DNA of 64,000 nucleotides from assembly GCA_047777415.1 (NCBI GenBank), contig JBKEEO010000002.1:1085289-1149288 (forward strand). The letters are read 5' to 3'. Below the pieces are notes generated by a model. The model saw only the letters and a program-made list of their open reading frames with translations. It was not told where the DNA came from and did not search any database. Below, one piece after another: positions 42,816 to 51,441 of this stretch; within the stretch, counting starts at the first letter, position 1, and every line of letters starts with the position of its first letter. This stretch comes from Caproicibacter sp047777415. Its GTDB lineage: Bacteria; Bacillota; Clostridia; Oscillospirales; Acutalibacteraceae. Position numbers and translations under genes: made by a program.

Positions 42816-42958
42816 GTGTTCCTTAAATTTCTCAAACAACAGATGGAGCACAATAAAGTTCACGATTTCGAAGAGGAATAGAAAAATCATTTGAGCTCCG
42901 ATAAATATGAATGGTGGGAAGGTATTCAAATTGGAATTCCATAAATCACGCACTTCTG
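42816..42958 (-). pseudogene. Relic copy of the small membrane protein gene
   Basis: Minus-strand translation gives EVRDLWNSNLNTFPPFIFIG and continues through FLFEIVNFIVLHLLF, similar to the protein encoded at 41904-42137 (RDLGYLSFLHVF.. EITNFIVLYLTL). There is no clear start, so I call it a partial duplicate. The two copies flank the cupin gene. Confidence 0.5.
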
Positions 42959-42982
42959 TTCACACCATTCGAGCTTGATGTC

Positions 42983-42996
42983 GAAAATATTACATT
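42983..42996. repeat. 14-bp direct repeat, left of IS30 element
   Basis: GAAAATATTACATT, identical to 44204-44217. Confidence 0.7.
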
Positions 42997-42997
42997 G

Positions 42998-44203
42998 GTA
43001 GATTGTAAAATCAAATTGAACACATAAAAAGATTCCATAGCGCACAGGGAACTGTTAGGATAAAGTTACCACTCTCAATCTTGACAGAAAGGCCTGAACA
43101 CTATGGACAAGAACCATTCTATCATAAAGATCGAAGAACGCAAGAGGGGACAGCATCTTAAAGCAGAAGAGCGTGGCGCAATCCAACAGTTAAAGAAGAT
43201 GGGATTTAGCAATCGAAAGATTGCTCGCGCAATCAATTGCAGCCCCTCTACCGTGGGCTATGAACTACGACGTGGCACACCGGAATACTCCGGCCGAGGT
43301 CGCAAACCCGGCTACTCAGCCAAACGTGGAGCTGCAGTCTACAAAGCGAATCGCAGTCGTTGCCATCGCCCTAGAACGGTATCCAGGAACTCCGACTTCA
43401 TCCGTTGGATGGTTAAAAAGGTTCGTAAGCATAATTGGTCTTTTGATGAGTGCGTAGGGCGGGCCCGAAGCGAACATCGTTTTCCAGCCAAGGAAATCCC
43501 ATGTACAAAAACTCTATATCATATGCTGTGGAAAGGGGAATTACCGCTCACGCTATTTGAACTTCCTGAGGTATTAAATAGGCATTCTCGCAGAAAACCA
43601 CGGCTTTCTAAGCGTATCAATGGGAAATCCATTGATTGGCGGCCACCTGAGGTAGCAGAGCGAAACACATTTGGACACTGGGAATCTGATACGGTACTGG
43701 GTCGAAAAAGAAGCGGTGAGGCAGTTGTATTTACCATTGTAGAGCGCCTGACAGGATATTATCTTTCAATTCGAATTGACGGCAAAACAACCACCGGTGT
43801 TGCCAGTGCCATGGAACAGCTAAAGGAACAGTATGGCGAGAAATTTTCGCAGGTGTTTCGCAGTATTACCACAGATAACGGCAGTGAGTTTGCGGCATTT
43901 TCAGCCTTTGAAGAACTAGGCACGGCAATCTACTTTGCTCATCCCTATTCTGCTTGGGAACGACCTGTAAATGAGAGGACCAATCGCATACTACGAAAAT
44001 ATATCCCAAAGGGTCGCTCCATCAATGGCTTTACCGCCGAACAAATCTTAATGTTTGCAGACGAGATAAACGCCACGCCTAGGAAACGATTAGGTTATCA
44101 GACCCCTGAGGAACTGTTTGATGCTCAACTGGACAGAATTTATACTTTAAACCCGTAGATAACTTTATCCAGTGAAAGTGTTCAATTTGTTATTGCAATT
44201 TAA
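42998..44203 (+). mobile_element. IS30-family insertion sequence
   Basis: About 1.2 kb. The terminal inverted repeats are TAGATTGTAAAATCAAATTG at the left and TAAATTGCAATAACAAATTG (reverse complement) at the right, both continuing AACAC. GGATAAAGTTA recurs as an inner inverted motif at both ends. A 14-base direct repeat flanks it. It interrupts the prophage accessory region between the cupin side and the late operon. Confidence 0.75.
43103..44158 (+). CDS. IS30-family transposase
   Basis: 351 residues, full length. N-terminal helix-turn-helix (GFSNRKIARAINCSPSTVGY) and the DDE domain: FGHWESDTVLGRKRSGE with the first aspartate, ITTDNGSEFAAF with the second, and the glutamate in YSAWERPVNERTNRILRKYI. 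Ribosome site weak (AAAGG upstream). The protein looks intact. Confidence 0.94.
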   Translation: MDKNHSIIKIEERKRGQHLKAEERGAIQQLKKMGFSNRKIARAINCSPSTVGYELRRGTPEYSGRGRKPGYSAKRGAAVYKANRSRCHRPRTVSRNSDFIRWMVKKVRKHNWSFDECVGRARSEHRFPAKEIPCTKTLYHMLWKGELPLTLFELPEVLNRHSRRKPRLSKRINGKSIDWRPPEVAERNTFGHWESDTVLGRKRSGEAVVFTIVERLTGYYLSIRIDGKTTTGVASAMEQLKEQYGEKFSQVFRSITTDNGSEFAAFSAFEELGTAIYFAHPYSAWERPVNERTNRILRKYIPKGRSINGFTAEQILMFADEINATPRKRLGYQTPEELFDAQLDRIYTLNP

Positions 44204-44217
44204 GAAAATATTACATT
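44204..44217. repeat. 14-bp direct repeat, right of IS30 element
   Basis: GAAAATATTACATT, same as 42983-42996; together they look like a target-site duplication longer than usual for this family. Confidence 0.7.
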
Positions 44218-44282
44218 CACTTAACCCCAAGCAAATAAATAGCTAACCACCGGCATAGTGGTTTTTCATCATACAATAAAAA

Positions 44283-44320
44283 ACAGGGGCATACCGGAAA
44301 CCAATCCGATATGCCCCTTA
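44283..44320 (-). terminator. Terminator of the prophage late operon
   Basis: On the minus strand AAGGGGCATATCGG pairs with CCGGTATGCCCCT, followed by GTTTTTTATTG. It closes the lysis cassette. Another short hairpin (AACCAC/GTGGTT then TTTT) lies at 44248-44266 on the plus strand. Confidence 0.85.
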
Positions 44321-44366
44321 ACATGATACTTATACCGCTTGTTGAACCTTTTCTACCTTTGTAGTC

Positions 44367-44630
44367 TCATACTGATTTGCCGTCTGTACTGCTCTCCACC
44401 GCAGAAACACCAGTAGACCCAACAGCCGAACTATTTGCACCGCCTGCACTCGCTGCGTCCACAAATCCTTCGCCTGCTATGTACGCTACCACAGACCCCA
44501 GCGACATTACAACGCCGCTAATCTGCTGTGTGGTGTTTGCGTCAACGTCAAACAGCGCTAATACGCCGACAACTAGTCCTGCAACTGCCACCCAAAATTT
44601 CCTCGATGTCAGTTTTGATTTCCAATCCAT
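44367..44630 (-). CDS. Phage holin
   Basis: 87 residues. Begins MDWKSKLTSRKFWVAVAGLV, the start of a common small phage holin family, with two membrane helices (FWVAVAGLVVGVLALF and ISGVVMSLGSVVAYIAGEGF) and a Ser/Ala/Gly-rich tail. Forms the membrane lesion that releases the lysin. Last gene of the lysis cassette. Confidence 0.85.
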   Translation of the reverse strand: MDWKSKLTSRKFWVAVAGLVVGVLALFDVDANTTQQISGVVMSLGSVVAYIAGEGFVDAASAGGANSSAVGSTGVSAVESSTDGKSV

Positions 44631-44648
44631 AATATTACCTCTTTCTGA

Positions 44649-44963
44649 TTATTTTGTTGGCATTTTCTTCACGCGCTCAAACAGTTCCGTGCCTGTCCCA
44701 TTTCCGCCTAGAGCGTGATACGGTTTATATAGATACTCAAGATTTTTGATATCGTCAACGGTAGCATATCCCTTTTGCTCACACTCGGCATATCCACGAT
44801 AGATTTCCGAATGGAGCAGCGCTAAAATTCCTTCTTTCATTGCGGCTTGTTCAGTTTCCTGCTCCTGTTGACGCTTTTTTAGTCGGTTGAACGCCCACCC
44901 CAGCGCTCCCATTATTGCGCCAAAAATGGCGCTTAGCCAATATTGTATTAGCCAATCCCGCAC
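44649..44963 (-). CDS. Small phage membrane protein of the lysis cassette
   Basis: About 104 residues from a GTG at 44963, with GGAGGG seven bases upstream. One N-terminal helix (LSAIFGAIMGALGWAFNRLK), then a charged domain with QAAMKEGILALLHSEIYRGY, a motif found in phage proteins located between lysin and holin. It may be an accessory holin or spanin-like factor. Confidence 0.7.
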   Translation of the reverse strand: MRDWLIQYWLSAIFGAIMGALGWAFNRLKKRQQEQETEQAAMKEGILALLHSEIYRGYAECEQKGYATVDDIKNLEYLYKPYHALGGNGTGTELFERVKKMPTK

Positions 44964-44982
44964 GGCTAATCCCTCCAAGCTG

Positions 44983-45834
44983 TCATTTGATTTTCACGAT
45001 GAATTGTTTATTACCGTTGATATAAATGCCTGATTCGGCGCCAGAAGAGCCAATAGGCACGAAGTAATAGAATCGCTCGTTTCCATTATTAAACCGTGAC
45101 AGAATCGTCACAACGTCGCCAGTACCTGCTGTGATTGTCGGTGCAGAATTCGAGACAATTTTTGCTTGATATGCGGCGCCGCGAGCAATTTCAACTGTAC
45201 CGGACGTATCGCACGTAAACTCAGGCGCGCCGATATCTGTAAACACAGTATCCATATCGACATTTCCGGAAATTCCCGGAACGCGGCCGTCGCTCCCTGT
45301 CTGCTGGATTGCGCAGGGGATGTCCGGCCCGCCGCTGTAATCGGCAAGCCACAGATAGTCAGGCGTTTCCAATGTGGACGCATTAAAAATATGCAAACGA
45401 TAATCGTTGTTCATGTAAAGGCACGTTTTCCAGCCATCGCTTTTGGCTGCGTTCAGAAAGGCTGTTACCATGGTGTTGATGAGCATATTGGATGGATAAT
45501 AACCGTGCAGTTCTTTAAAGTATCCTCGGCTGTCGTATTCATAATCATAGGCGATAAACAGCACTTCATTTCTGTACCGCTCAATAACCTGCTTGCAGAT
45601 TTCCCATTCTCTTTTGGCATCATCGGCACTGTCCGGATACCCGAACCAGTACACGGCGACTTTCAGGCCTGCCGCTACGGCACCAACCATATTTTCATCA
45701 AAACGTTTGTCTTTCTGGGTAAGCTCTCCGCCGTATCCCGCTCGTATAATAGCTCCTCTGATACCGGAAGCGGCAACTTTTTCCCAGTCAATTTTGCCGT
45801 TGTGATATGATACGTCAATCCATTTTTCAGCCAT
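44983..45834 (-). CDS. Phage endolysin, GH25 lysozyme family
   Basis: 283 residues. The catalytic domain (about 1-200) opens KWIDVSYHNGKIDWEKVAAS with the first aspartate, and has FIAYDYEYDSRG with the acid/base pair, a slight variation of the usual DxE. The C-terminal 80 residues are a beta-rich, probably wall-binding part. Cleaves the glycan strand to release phage. AAAGGCGGG precedes the ATG. Confidence 0.88.
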   Translation of the reverse strand: MAEKWIDVSYHNGKIDWEKVAASGIRGAIIRAGYGGELTQKDKRFDENMVGAVAAGLKVAVYWFGYPDSADDAKREWEICKQVIERYRNEVLFIAYDYEYDSRGYFKELHGYYPSNMLINTMVTAFLNAAKSDGWKTCLYMNNDYRLHIFNASTLETPDYLWLADYSGGPDIPCAIQQTGSDGRVPGISGNVDMDTVFTDIGAPEFTCDTSGTVEIARGAAYQAKIVSNSAPTITAGTGDVVTILSRFNNGNERFYYFVPIGSSGAESGIYINGNKQFIVKIK

Positions 45835-45883
45835 CTAGAAATCCCGCCTTTCAAAATATTTCACGTCATGTAATAGAGAATAA

Positions 45884-45914
45884 TTTTAGCCGCCCCATAC
45901 GCTGGAGCGGCTAT
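45884..45914 (-). terminator. Weak hairpin between xkdX-like and endolysin genes
   Basis: Minus strand: TAGCCGC pairs with GCGGCTA, followed by AAATTATTCT. The tail is not T-rich, so termination is likely partial. Confidence 0.4.
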
Positions 45915-46039
45915 TCGCTGTAATCTTCGCCGGTGATTGTTTTGTAATCGGTATCCTTTATAAGGCCATACTCGACTGCCTGTTTTAACTGGTCTTTGGT
46001 TGCCCAACCCTGTTGATATGCTAAGCTCCAAAAACTCAC
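45911..46039 (-). CDS. XkdX-family phage protein
   Basis: 42 residues from a GTG at 46039 that overlaps the stop of the preceding gene; AAAGGAGG lies nine bases upstream. The sequence SFWSLAYQQGWATKDQLKQA then VEYGLIKDTDYKTITGEDY is the XkdX signature. Function unknown, always at this spot in PBSX-like tail operons. A longer frame on the same strand covering this region is a shadow. Confidence 0.88.
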   Translation of the reverse strand: MSFWSLAYQQGWATKDQLKQAVEYGLIKDTDYKTITGEDYSE

Positions 46040-46455
46040 GATGCCGCACCTCCTTTCAGTGCCGCAATGTCAAGCTGTGCCTGCACAAGCTGCGAACCCA
46101 TCTGCGCAATCAGTATGTTTTTTTGCGCATCGGATAGAGACAGAGCTGCAAGCTGCTGGCCGAGTACATCAACCGGCGTCGGTGGTGATGCCGGTCGAGC
46201 ATCAATCTGCGCCTGTTTCTCTTCATCGGTTGTTTCAACGGGCTCACCATCAACGAGCTTATAGTTGTAACAACCGTTTTCATCAATCAGCGGCTTATCA
46301 AAATAGTTTCCTTGTGCATGAGCGTATTTGTCGCCTGTGCCTTCATCAATCTGCGTCCAACCAGTTAAGTCGGACAGAAAAACATCACTGTTGACAGCGG
46401 TTATATAGCCACTGTCATTTGTTTTGGCGTAAACTGCATGATTTGTTTTTTCCAC
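46036..46455 (-). CDS. XkdW-like phage tail-associated protein
   Basis: 139 residues. The central YKLVDGEPVETTDEEKQAQI and C-terminal helix with ALSLSDAQKNILIAQMGSQL fit XkdW-type proteins that sit between the fibre and XkdX genes. Probably a fibre accessory or chaperone. Confidence 0.72.
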   Translation of the reverse strand: MEKTNHAVYAKTNDSGYITAVNSDVFLSDLTGWTQIDEGTGDKYAHAQGNYFDKPLIDENGCYNYKLVDGEPVETTDEEKQAQIDARPASPPTPVDVLGQQLAALSLSDAQKNILIAQMGSQLVQAQLDIAALKGGAAS

Positions 46456-46468
46456 GGTATCACCCCCC

Positions 46469-47386
46469 TTAATAGATTTCAGCGTCTAATATTAGATCAG
46501 TATCACCAGCGGAAATCATGCAAGGTCTATGAACGGTCATTGTTGTGTCGACTGCCGTGGCGTAAAGCCATAACGATGAATCAAACATTCCATGCACAGA
46601 AAGAGTTGCACTCTCAACAATTTCTTCGCTTGTTCGAATGGCACAAATATTAGATGATAGTATTGTTGGCGTTGTCCGCATTGTAGTAGTCAATGGATAA
46701 TGTGCGGACGCTGTTGTTTCAGATATAACAAAACCATAACCAGTAACATCACAAAGTTGATAATACCGTTGGCACATCGCCAATTCTGCCGCATATGGAC
46801 GCGGGGAAAAATCCGTAGCAACGGATCCGAATTCAAGTTTAACCCAGTTTAAAGTGCTACCATTTGGAAGAGAAATTTCAGAAAAAACAGAATCCCTTTC
46901 TGTTAAATCATTTGATACTGTATAAGTTTTTGTGTAAATCGTGTTATCTCTGCTATATGATAATGTTACAGTTTTTCCACGAATATTTTTAAGATCTTTT
47001 TCTTCCATTCTGTACCGTACAACACAAGCTGCATAAGGAACGCTTTGAGTTGCTTTTAAGCCGTTATCTGCTTTTGTAACCGTTGTTGTACTGTTTCCGT
47101 TATTGCTTACAACAAGCCACCTATCAGCAGTATATTGTCCAAATACTTTACCAGAAAATTCGGTTCCCCTCTGCCACACTTGGAAATCACCGTTAATCAG
47201 CAAATTCGGATTGATTGCGCCCACCTGGTCCGCCATTACCTTATGCGGATTGGCTGTACTCTCCCTGTGATCCTCCGCTTTTCTCAATTCCGCATCTACG
47301 GTGTCAGCATTTCCATTTAAGTCATCAATATTTACTACATCGCTGCCTTCGGGCTTTTTGAGATTATAGTTGCCTGTATATTTCAA
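46469..47386 (-). CDS. Phage tail fibre-like protein
   Basis: 305 residues. Starts MKYTGNYNLKKPEGSDVVNI, a widespread tail-protein opening, then a coiled segment with ESTANPHKVMADQVGAINPN and a C-terminal NLLINGDFQVWQRGTEF domain typical of carbohydrate-contacting fibre tips. Likely receptor-binding. Confidence 0.8.
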   Translation of the reverse strand: MKYTGNYNLKKPEGSDVVNIDDLNGNADTVDAELRKAEDHRESTANPHKVMADQVGAINPNLLINGDFQVWQRGTEFSGKVFGQYTADRWLVVSNNGNSTTTVTKADNGLKATQSVPYAACVVRYRMEEKDLKNIRGKTVTLSYSRDNTIYTKTYTVSNDLTERDSVFSEISLPNGSTLNWVKLEFGSVATDFSPRPYAAELAMCQRYYQLCDVTGYGFVISETTASAHYPLTTTMRTTPTILSSNICAIRTSEEIVESATLSVHGMFDSSLWLYATAVDTTMTVHRPCMISAGDTDLILDAEIY

Positions 47387-47392
47387 GTCTCA

Positions 47393-48010
47393 TCACTCTC
47401 CTTCATAAGCCTTTAAATCATTCCATGTCATTGTATTAGTCTGCTTCCATGTTAAATCTTTCAGATGGTCCCATACCGTATAGGTATACCTAAATTCATA
47501 AGCTAAATGGGCGGGTTTGATTGTTTCAAGCATATCGATAAACGCTTGCATATTTTGTGGTATACCCTTTACTCCAATAAACTTAACAATAAATTTATAT
47601 TCCTCTGGATATTCTATAACATCCACGTCACCTCCTGAAAAAGCTTCTGCAGTTTCTTTTATCATTTGCTTTGTGGTTGTACCTCTGCCTCTTAGCCTTG
47701 CTTTGATAAATTCCCTGCGTTCTTCATACGACAAACTGAGATTTGTTTGTAATCCAAGAATTTGTTCCCATAGTGATAGCCCCCATGTAGCAGTATCAAC
47801 AAATAGCTGATTAATTAAATCTTCTAAATTGTAACGTAGCTTTCCTAATTCTATTGCTACTGAATTTTGAAATTCGGATATAGTGCTGCTGCCTTGATAG
47901 TACCAAGGCAGCAATGACATTAAATCGGGAGTGCAAATTTTGATATCAGAACTTGTAATATTATCTTCTCCGTATTTATAAGTCCCATATTCACTAGCTC
48001 CATATGACAT
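47393..48010 (-). CDS. XkdU/YmfQ-type baseplate protein (DUF2313)
   Basis: 205 residues. Family features: MSLLPWYYQGSSTISEFQNS near the start, LRGRGTTTKQMIKETAEAFS and EYKFIVKFIGVKGIPQNMQA, then KPAHLAYEF. Connects the baseplate wedge to the fibres. Its tail ends MTWNDLKAYEGE, a motif echoed in the fibre protein. Confidence 0.85.
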   Translation of the reverse strand: MSYGASEYGTYKYGEDNITSSDIKICTPDLMSLLPWYYQGSSTISEFQNSVAIELGKLRYNLEDLINQLFVDTATWGLSLWEQILGLQTNLSLSYEERREFIKARLRGRGTTTKQMIKETAEAFSGGDVDVIEYPEEYKFIVKFIGVKGIPQNMQAFIDMLETIKPAHLAYEFRYTYTVWDHLKDLTWKQTNTMTWNDLKAYEGE

Positions 48011-48013
48011 TTA

Positions 48014-49699
48014 TCACACCCCCTTGAGGTCATTCCAGGTTATAGGACCTTTAGGCATCTTATTGTCTAATGCGCTTTGCAGGCCGGAAACATTAGAGAT
48101 TGAATGTGTATGATTAGAAGGAGGATAAGTAGAAGGCTTACCAGTAATTCCACTCCATAGCACATTATCAGCCACTTCTGCATTATCTACAACACCATCG
48201 CCATCTGTATCATAAACGGATTTCAACATGTCACCTGCACTAACATCAGATAATACATTTTGCACATATGCAGTTGTAGCTATTCTTGTACTGTTATCAT
48301 TTGCCGATGGTGTTGGAGCAGTGGGAGAACCAGTTAATTTTGGTGATACAACTTCACCATTACCGTTTACATGGAATGTACCAGATCGTCCAACTTTTAT
48401 TCCATAATCTGTACCAAAATTTACATACAAATCATCTATATTTTTACAATCAGTTGAACAACCGCCTATTCCACGTGTTGTCAAATGCCGGTCTGCAGCA
48501 GTACCAACTATTTTTAAAAAAACATTTAGAGTTCCACCTGTTTTTGGAAATGCATTTTCATCTGTATATTTTTTTGCATTATTCTCTGCTGCATCTGCTT
48601 TTGCTTGTGCGCCAGCAGGTGTTTCTGCTCCAACCTGTTCTGCTGTTACTCTGTGCGGGTTGTTGGTGTCCGAAATATGCTCAATGGCATTTGTGGCTCT
48701 GTCATAAGCTGTTTTTACGGCTTTTGAAGATGCAGCGACGCTACTGGATGTACTTGTTACGCTATCGCTTATTGGCCTTTGGGAAGTAATATAACCGGCA
48801 TCGTTTTGCAACTGGCTTAATTTTGTTGGCTTAATGCTATCTGCATATGCTTTAGCGTTTTCTTCTGCAATATTAGCCTTCTTCTGTGACCCATCTGGAG
48901 TTTCTTTCGCATTCCAATTGGCTTTTTCCGTATTGCTAACAAATCTCCTAGAAGAGCTTTCCGTTATCATACTTGCTGGGTGAGCGCTAGGATGAATATA
49001 CTTGTTTGCCCCTTCTTCAATACCTGCAAGTTTCTCTTTTTCAACTGTGGTAAAATCTTCTGTTGAAAGTCCTTTTCCTGCAACTTTATCAACCTTTTGT
49101 GCAAGCAAATTAGTAACTGTTGCTGCAAAATCCGGGTCGTTGTTTAGGGCTTCTGCAATTTCAGCCAAGGTGTCCAAAGCATCTGGAGCGGTGCCGATTA
49201 TGGCCTGTATTCTGCTGTCTGTTTCATCCTTAGTGTAAGTACTCGTTTTATCCGCTTTTTTAAATAGTTCCGTATCTACGTAAGTTTTCTCCGCCTTATC
49301 GTTTTCGGCTGTTGCAAGACGAGTATCCAAATTACCTACAATATTGTCGTTGGCTGTTTTATATTGTTCAAGCTCTGTTCGAGTATCTGCTATACTTTCC
49401 TGCACTTGATTAATATCCTCAGCTTCTACCTGGTCCCCTGATGTTTCATAGGCAATGTAGATTTTTTTACTTTCAGAAAATACTTTCAAGTATGTTTTCC
49501 AAGGCGTTTCAGAAGGAGTTGAAATAAAATAATTTTGTACTTTTTCACCAGTTAATTTAGAACCTGTGTAAATAGTAACGCTTTCATGGTTGACATTGTC
49601 ATGATCTAAATATCCTTCCCATTTGCCGTCAGTTATAACTTTTTCTTCTTCAATTACATATACACCATCTTGCTTTTTGTTTAGTTTTTCCACAAACAA
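48014..49699 (-). CDS. Phage tail fibre protein
   Basis: 561 residues. N-terminal part has a beta-rich domain, then long coiled segments with repeated PDGSQKKANIAEENAKAYAD-type and PAGAQAKADAAENNAKKYTD-type units and the NPHRVTAEQVGAET linker. It ends in HTHSISNVSGLQSALDNKMP and a WNDLK motif. These repeats are usual for trimeric fibres. Likely the main host-recognition fibre. Confidence 0.85.
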   Translation of the reverse strand: MFVEKLNKKQDGVYVIEEEKVITDGKWEGYLDHDNVNHESVTIYTGSKLTGEKVQNYFISTPSETPWKTYLKVFSESKKIYIAYETSGDQVEAEDINQVQESIADTRTELEQYKTANDNIVGNLDTRLATAENDKAEKTYVDTELFKKADKTSTYTKDETDSRIQAIIGTAPDALDTLAEIAEALNNDPDFAATVTNLLAQKVDKVAGKGLSTEDFTTVEKEKLAGIEEGANKYIHPSAHPASMITESSSRRFVSNTEKANWNAKETPDGSQKKANIAEENAKAYADSIKPTKLSQLQNDAGYITSQRPISDSVTSTSSSVAASSKAVKTAYDRATNAIEHISDTNNPHRVTAEQVGAETPAGAQAKADAAENNAKKYTDENAFPKTGGTLNVFLKIVGTAADRHLTTRGIGGCSTDCKNIDDLYVNFGTDYGIKVGRSGTFHVNGNGEVVSPKLTGSPTAPTPSANDNSTRIATTAYVQNVLSDVSAGDMLKSVYDTDGDGVVDNAEVADNVLWSGITGKPSTYPPSNHTHSISNVSGLQSALDNKMPKGPITWNDLKGV

Positions 49700-49700
49700 T

Positions 49701-50753
49701 CTACATCACCTCAAGTTCCACGGAAAACACTGGTATTTCTTCTGCCTCTATTGATACATTTTGCATTGCACTATTTAAGGTTAGATCTGAATAGTCAAGT
49801 ACACCATCTGTATCGAATAGTAGTTTGCCAACATAAGCATAACTTACATAACTATTTTTGAACACAATGCTTTTGCGATATTCTTCTAGTATATGGGCAA
49901 AAGCGCTTTGAACATTTTGTATGCTATAGCCATGAGCAAGGTTTATTTTAGCATTTACGTTTATGCTTAACTCTGTTGCACTTTCTACAGTCACATTAGC
50001 GCCTATAGGTCGCACTTTTTCAATATGTTCAGCTGCAGACTGTATTATTTCGTTACTTGCTGATTGTTTGTTGCTGTCAACTATCAGCACTTTTACAGTT
50101 CCTGGTCCATTCCAAAGTGGGAAAATCTTTGCGTCTCCCACACCGTCAACTTCCAGTGCCCACTGCTCATAGTGATGTGCATTGCCGCTTGTTGCCGGCT
50201 TTTGCAGATAAGAATAATACCGGTTCACTAAACTTTCATCCGTTTCCGGATCCGTACCGCCAACGGCCGCCGCTTGATTTGTAACGGAGGAAAGTCCTGC
50301 AAGACTGTTATACTGATTTGTAATACTGCCTGCCGGCACATTGTACGCTTCTCCGACTTCCGCAGCATTGGCCGTTACAACTGCCGTTTCCGAACTGTCC
50401 AATACCGCGTCAGCATCGGTCTCATATTCCAAACCATCAGGAGTTAAAAACACGGTTCCTGCCGGAACAACCGTCCCCGCGGTACCGGTCAGAGTCAATT
50501 CTGCATGAGCCTTTGTTCCTGCCTTACGGGTAATGCCGACCTCTGCCGCACGCTTGTCTATGTATTCTCCGGATGTTTCATCCACAAAAGCAATTGGAAG
50601 CAAAGCGTTCATGGCCGTGTACACTTTCCAGAGTTCTGTTGCCACGGGTGCCACCATATCGCTGGTATAACTACCTTCGCGCTTATCAATGTCGGTTTGC
50701 ATCGCATTCAGTATATTTTGTTTGATGCTCTCCGCAGTTATATCCTCAAACAC
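49701..50753 (-). CDS. Baseplate J-family protein (XkdT-like)
   Basis: 350 residues. The DKREGSYTSDMVAPVATELW start, AEVGITRKAGTKAHAELTL and GGTDPETDESLVNRYYSYLQ motifs define the gpJ/XkdT baseplate wedge family. Overlaps the upstream gene by a few bases. Confidence 0.92.
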   Translation of the reverse strand: MFEDITAESIKQNILNAMQTDIDKREGSYTSDMVAPVATELWKVYTAMNALLPIAFVDETSGEYIDKRAAEVGITRKAGTKAHAELTLTGTAGTVVPAGTVFLTPDGLEYETDADAVLDSSETAVVTANAAEVGEAYNVPAGSITNQYNSLAGLSSVTNQAAAVGGTDPETDESLVNRYYSYLQKPATSGNAHHYEQWALEVDGVGDAKIFPLWNGPGTVKVLIVDSNKQSASNEIIQSAAEHIEKVRPIGANVTVESATELSINVNAKINLAHGYSIQNVQSAFAHILEEYRKSIVFKNSYVSYAYVGKLLFDTDGVLDYSDLTLNSAMQNVSIEAEEIPVFSVELEVM

Positions 50754-51180
50754 TGATGTTCACCTCCCCGTAAATCGTTTCCAGAGTGCCGGTGATGGAT
50801 ATTTTATCTCCGGACTGATTGACCGTGATATTTTTTACGTCTGTGATGTACGGGTTAATCAGCAAACATTCCCGCACATAGCGGGCCGCCTCGGATTCTT
50901 TTAATGCTTGCGAATAACTCTGTCCAATCAGGCTTTCCAGTTCATTCCCGTAATCCCAGCTGTAAATTTCATACCGGAACCGCGGTGTATGCAGCGCTTT
51001 CCATGCCCATACTTTTATCGCTTCCAAGCCTTCCACAATCACAGGATTACCGTTTTTGTAAATAGGAACGTTATTCTGAAAGTCCCACTTTACTTCCCGA
51101 TACATCGGATAATCCGAAGAATCTTCTGTTTCCCCGGTGACCTCCGGTTGAATCAGCGGGAATAATGTCACGCTCACACA
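50746..51180 (-). CDS. XkdS-like baseplate protein (DUF2634, gp25-like)
   Basis: About 144 residues from a GTG at 51180 behind GGTGG. The middle YREVKWDFQNNVPIYKNGNP and HTPRFRYEIYSWDYGNELES motifs are typical of DUF2634. Baseplate wedge component. Confidence 0.88.
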   Translation of the reverse strand, partial: CVSVTLFPLIQPEVTGETEDSSDYPMYREVKWDFQNNVPIYKNGNPVIVEGLEAIKVWAWKALHTPRFRYEIYSWDYGNELESLIGQSYSQALKESEAARYVRECLLINPYITDVKNITVNQSGDKISITGTLETIYGEVNISV

Positions 51181-51434
51181 CCCACCACCTTGCACAAAAC
51201 CAAAAAACGCTGGTCTCCGTCAAGTGGAACCAGCATTATAGTGTCACCGGAATACAGCGTCCCAATGGTTGCATTTTTGAGTAAATCGGATCCGGATTGT
51301 TCTGTTCCTCCGACCGTAACTTTCAGCGGATTTACACTGACTACCTTTCCACGCCGAAATGTAGTCGGAACCTGTCCTTTTGCCCGGCTTTCTATCACCT
51401 TCAATATACCGGAATAGGGATTTTCCTGCATCAT
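51174..51434 (-). CDS. XkdR-like phage protein (DUF2577)
   Basis: About 86 residues from the ATG at 51434 or 51431, both close behind GAGGTGG. The SRAKGQVPTTFRRGKVVSVN start and LVPLDGDQRFLVLCKV end fit DUF2577. Part of the baseplate. Confidence 0.83.
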   Translation of the reverse strand: MMQENPYSGILKVIESRAKGQVPTTFRRGKVVSVNPLKVTVGGTEQSGSDLLKNATIGTLYSGDTIMLVPLDGDQRFLVLCKVVGV

Positions 51435-51441
51435 AACCACC

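Noticed and set aside
45861..46049. 62-codon open frame on the minus strand
   Set aside because: It is a shadow of the 42-residue XkdX gene in another frame; the XkdX frame has the family signature and a strong ribosome site.
48286..48789. 167-codon plus-strand frame opposite the tail fibre
   Set aside because: Low-complexity Leu/His-rich antisense of the repetitive fibre gene.
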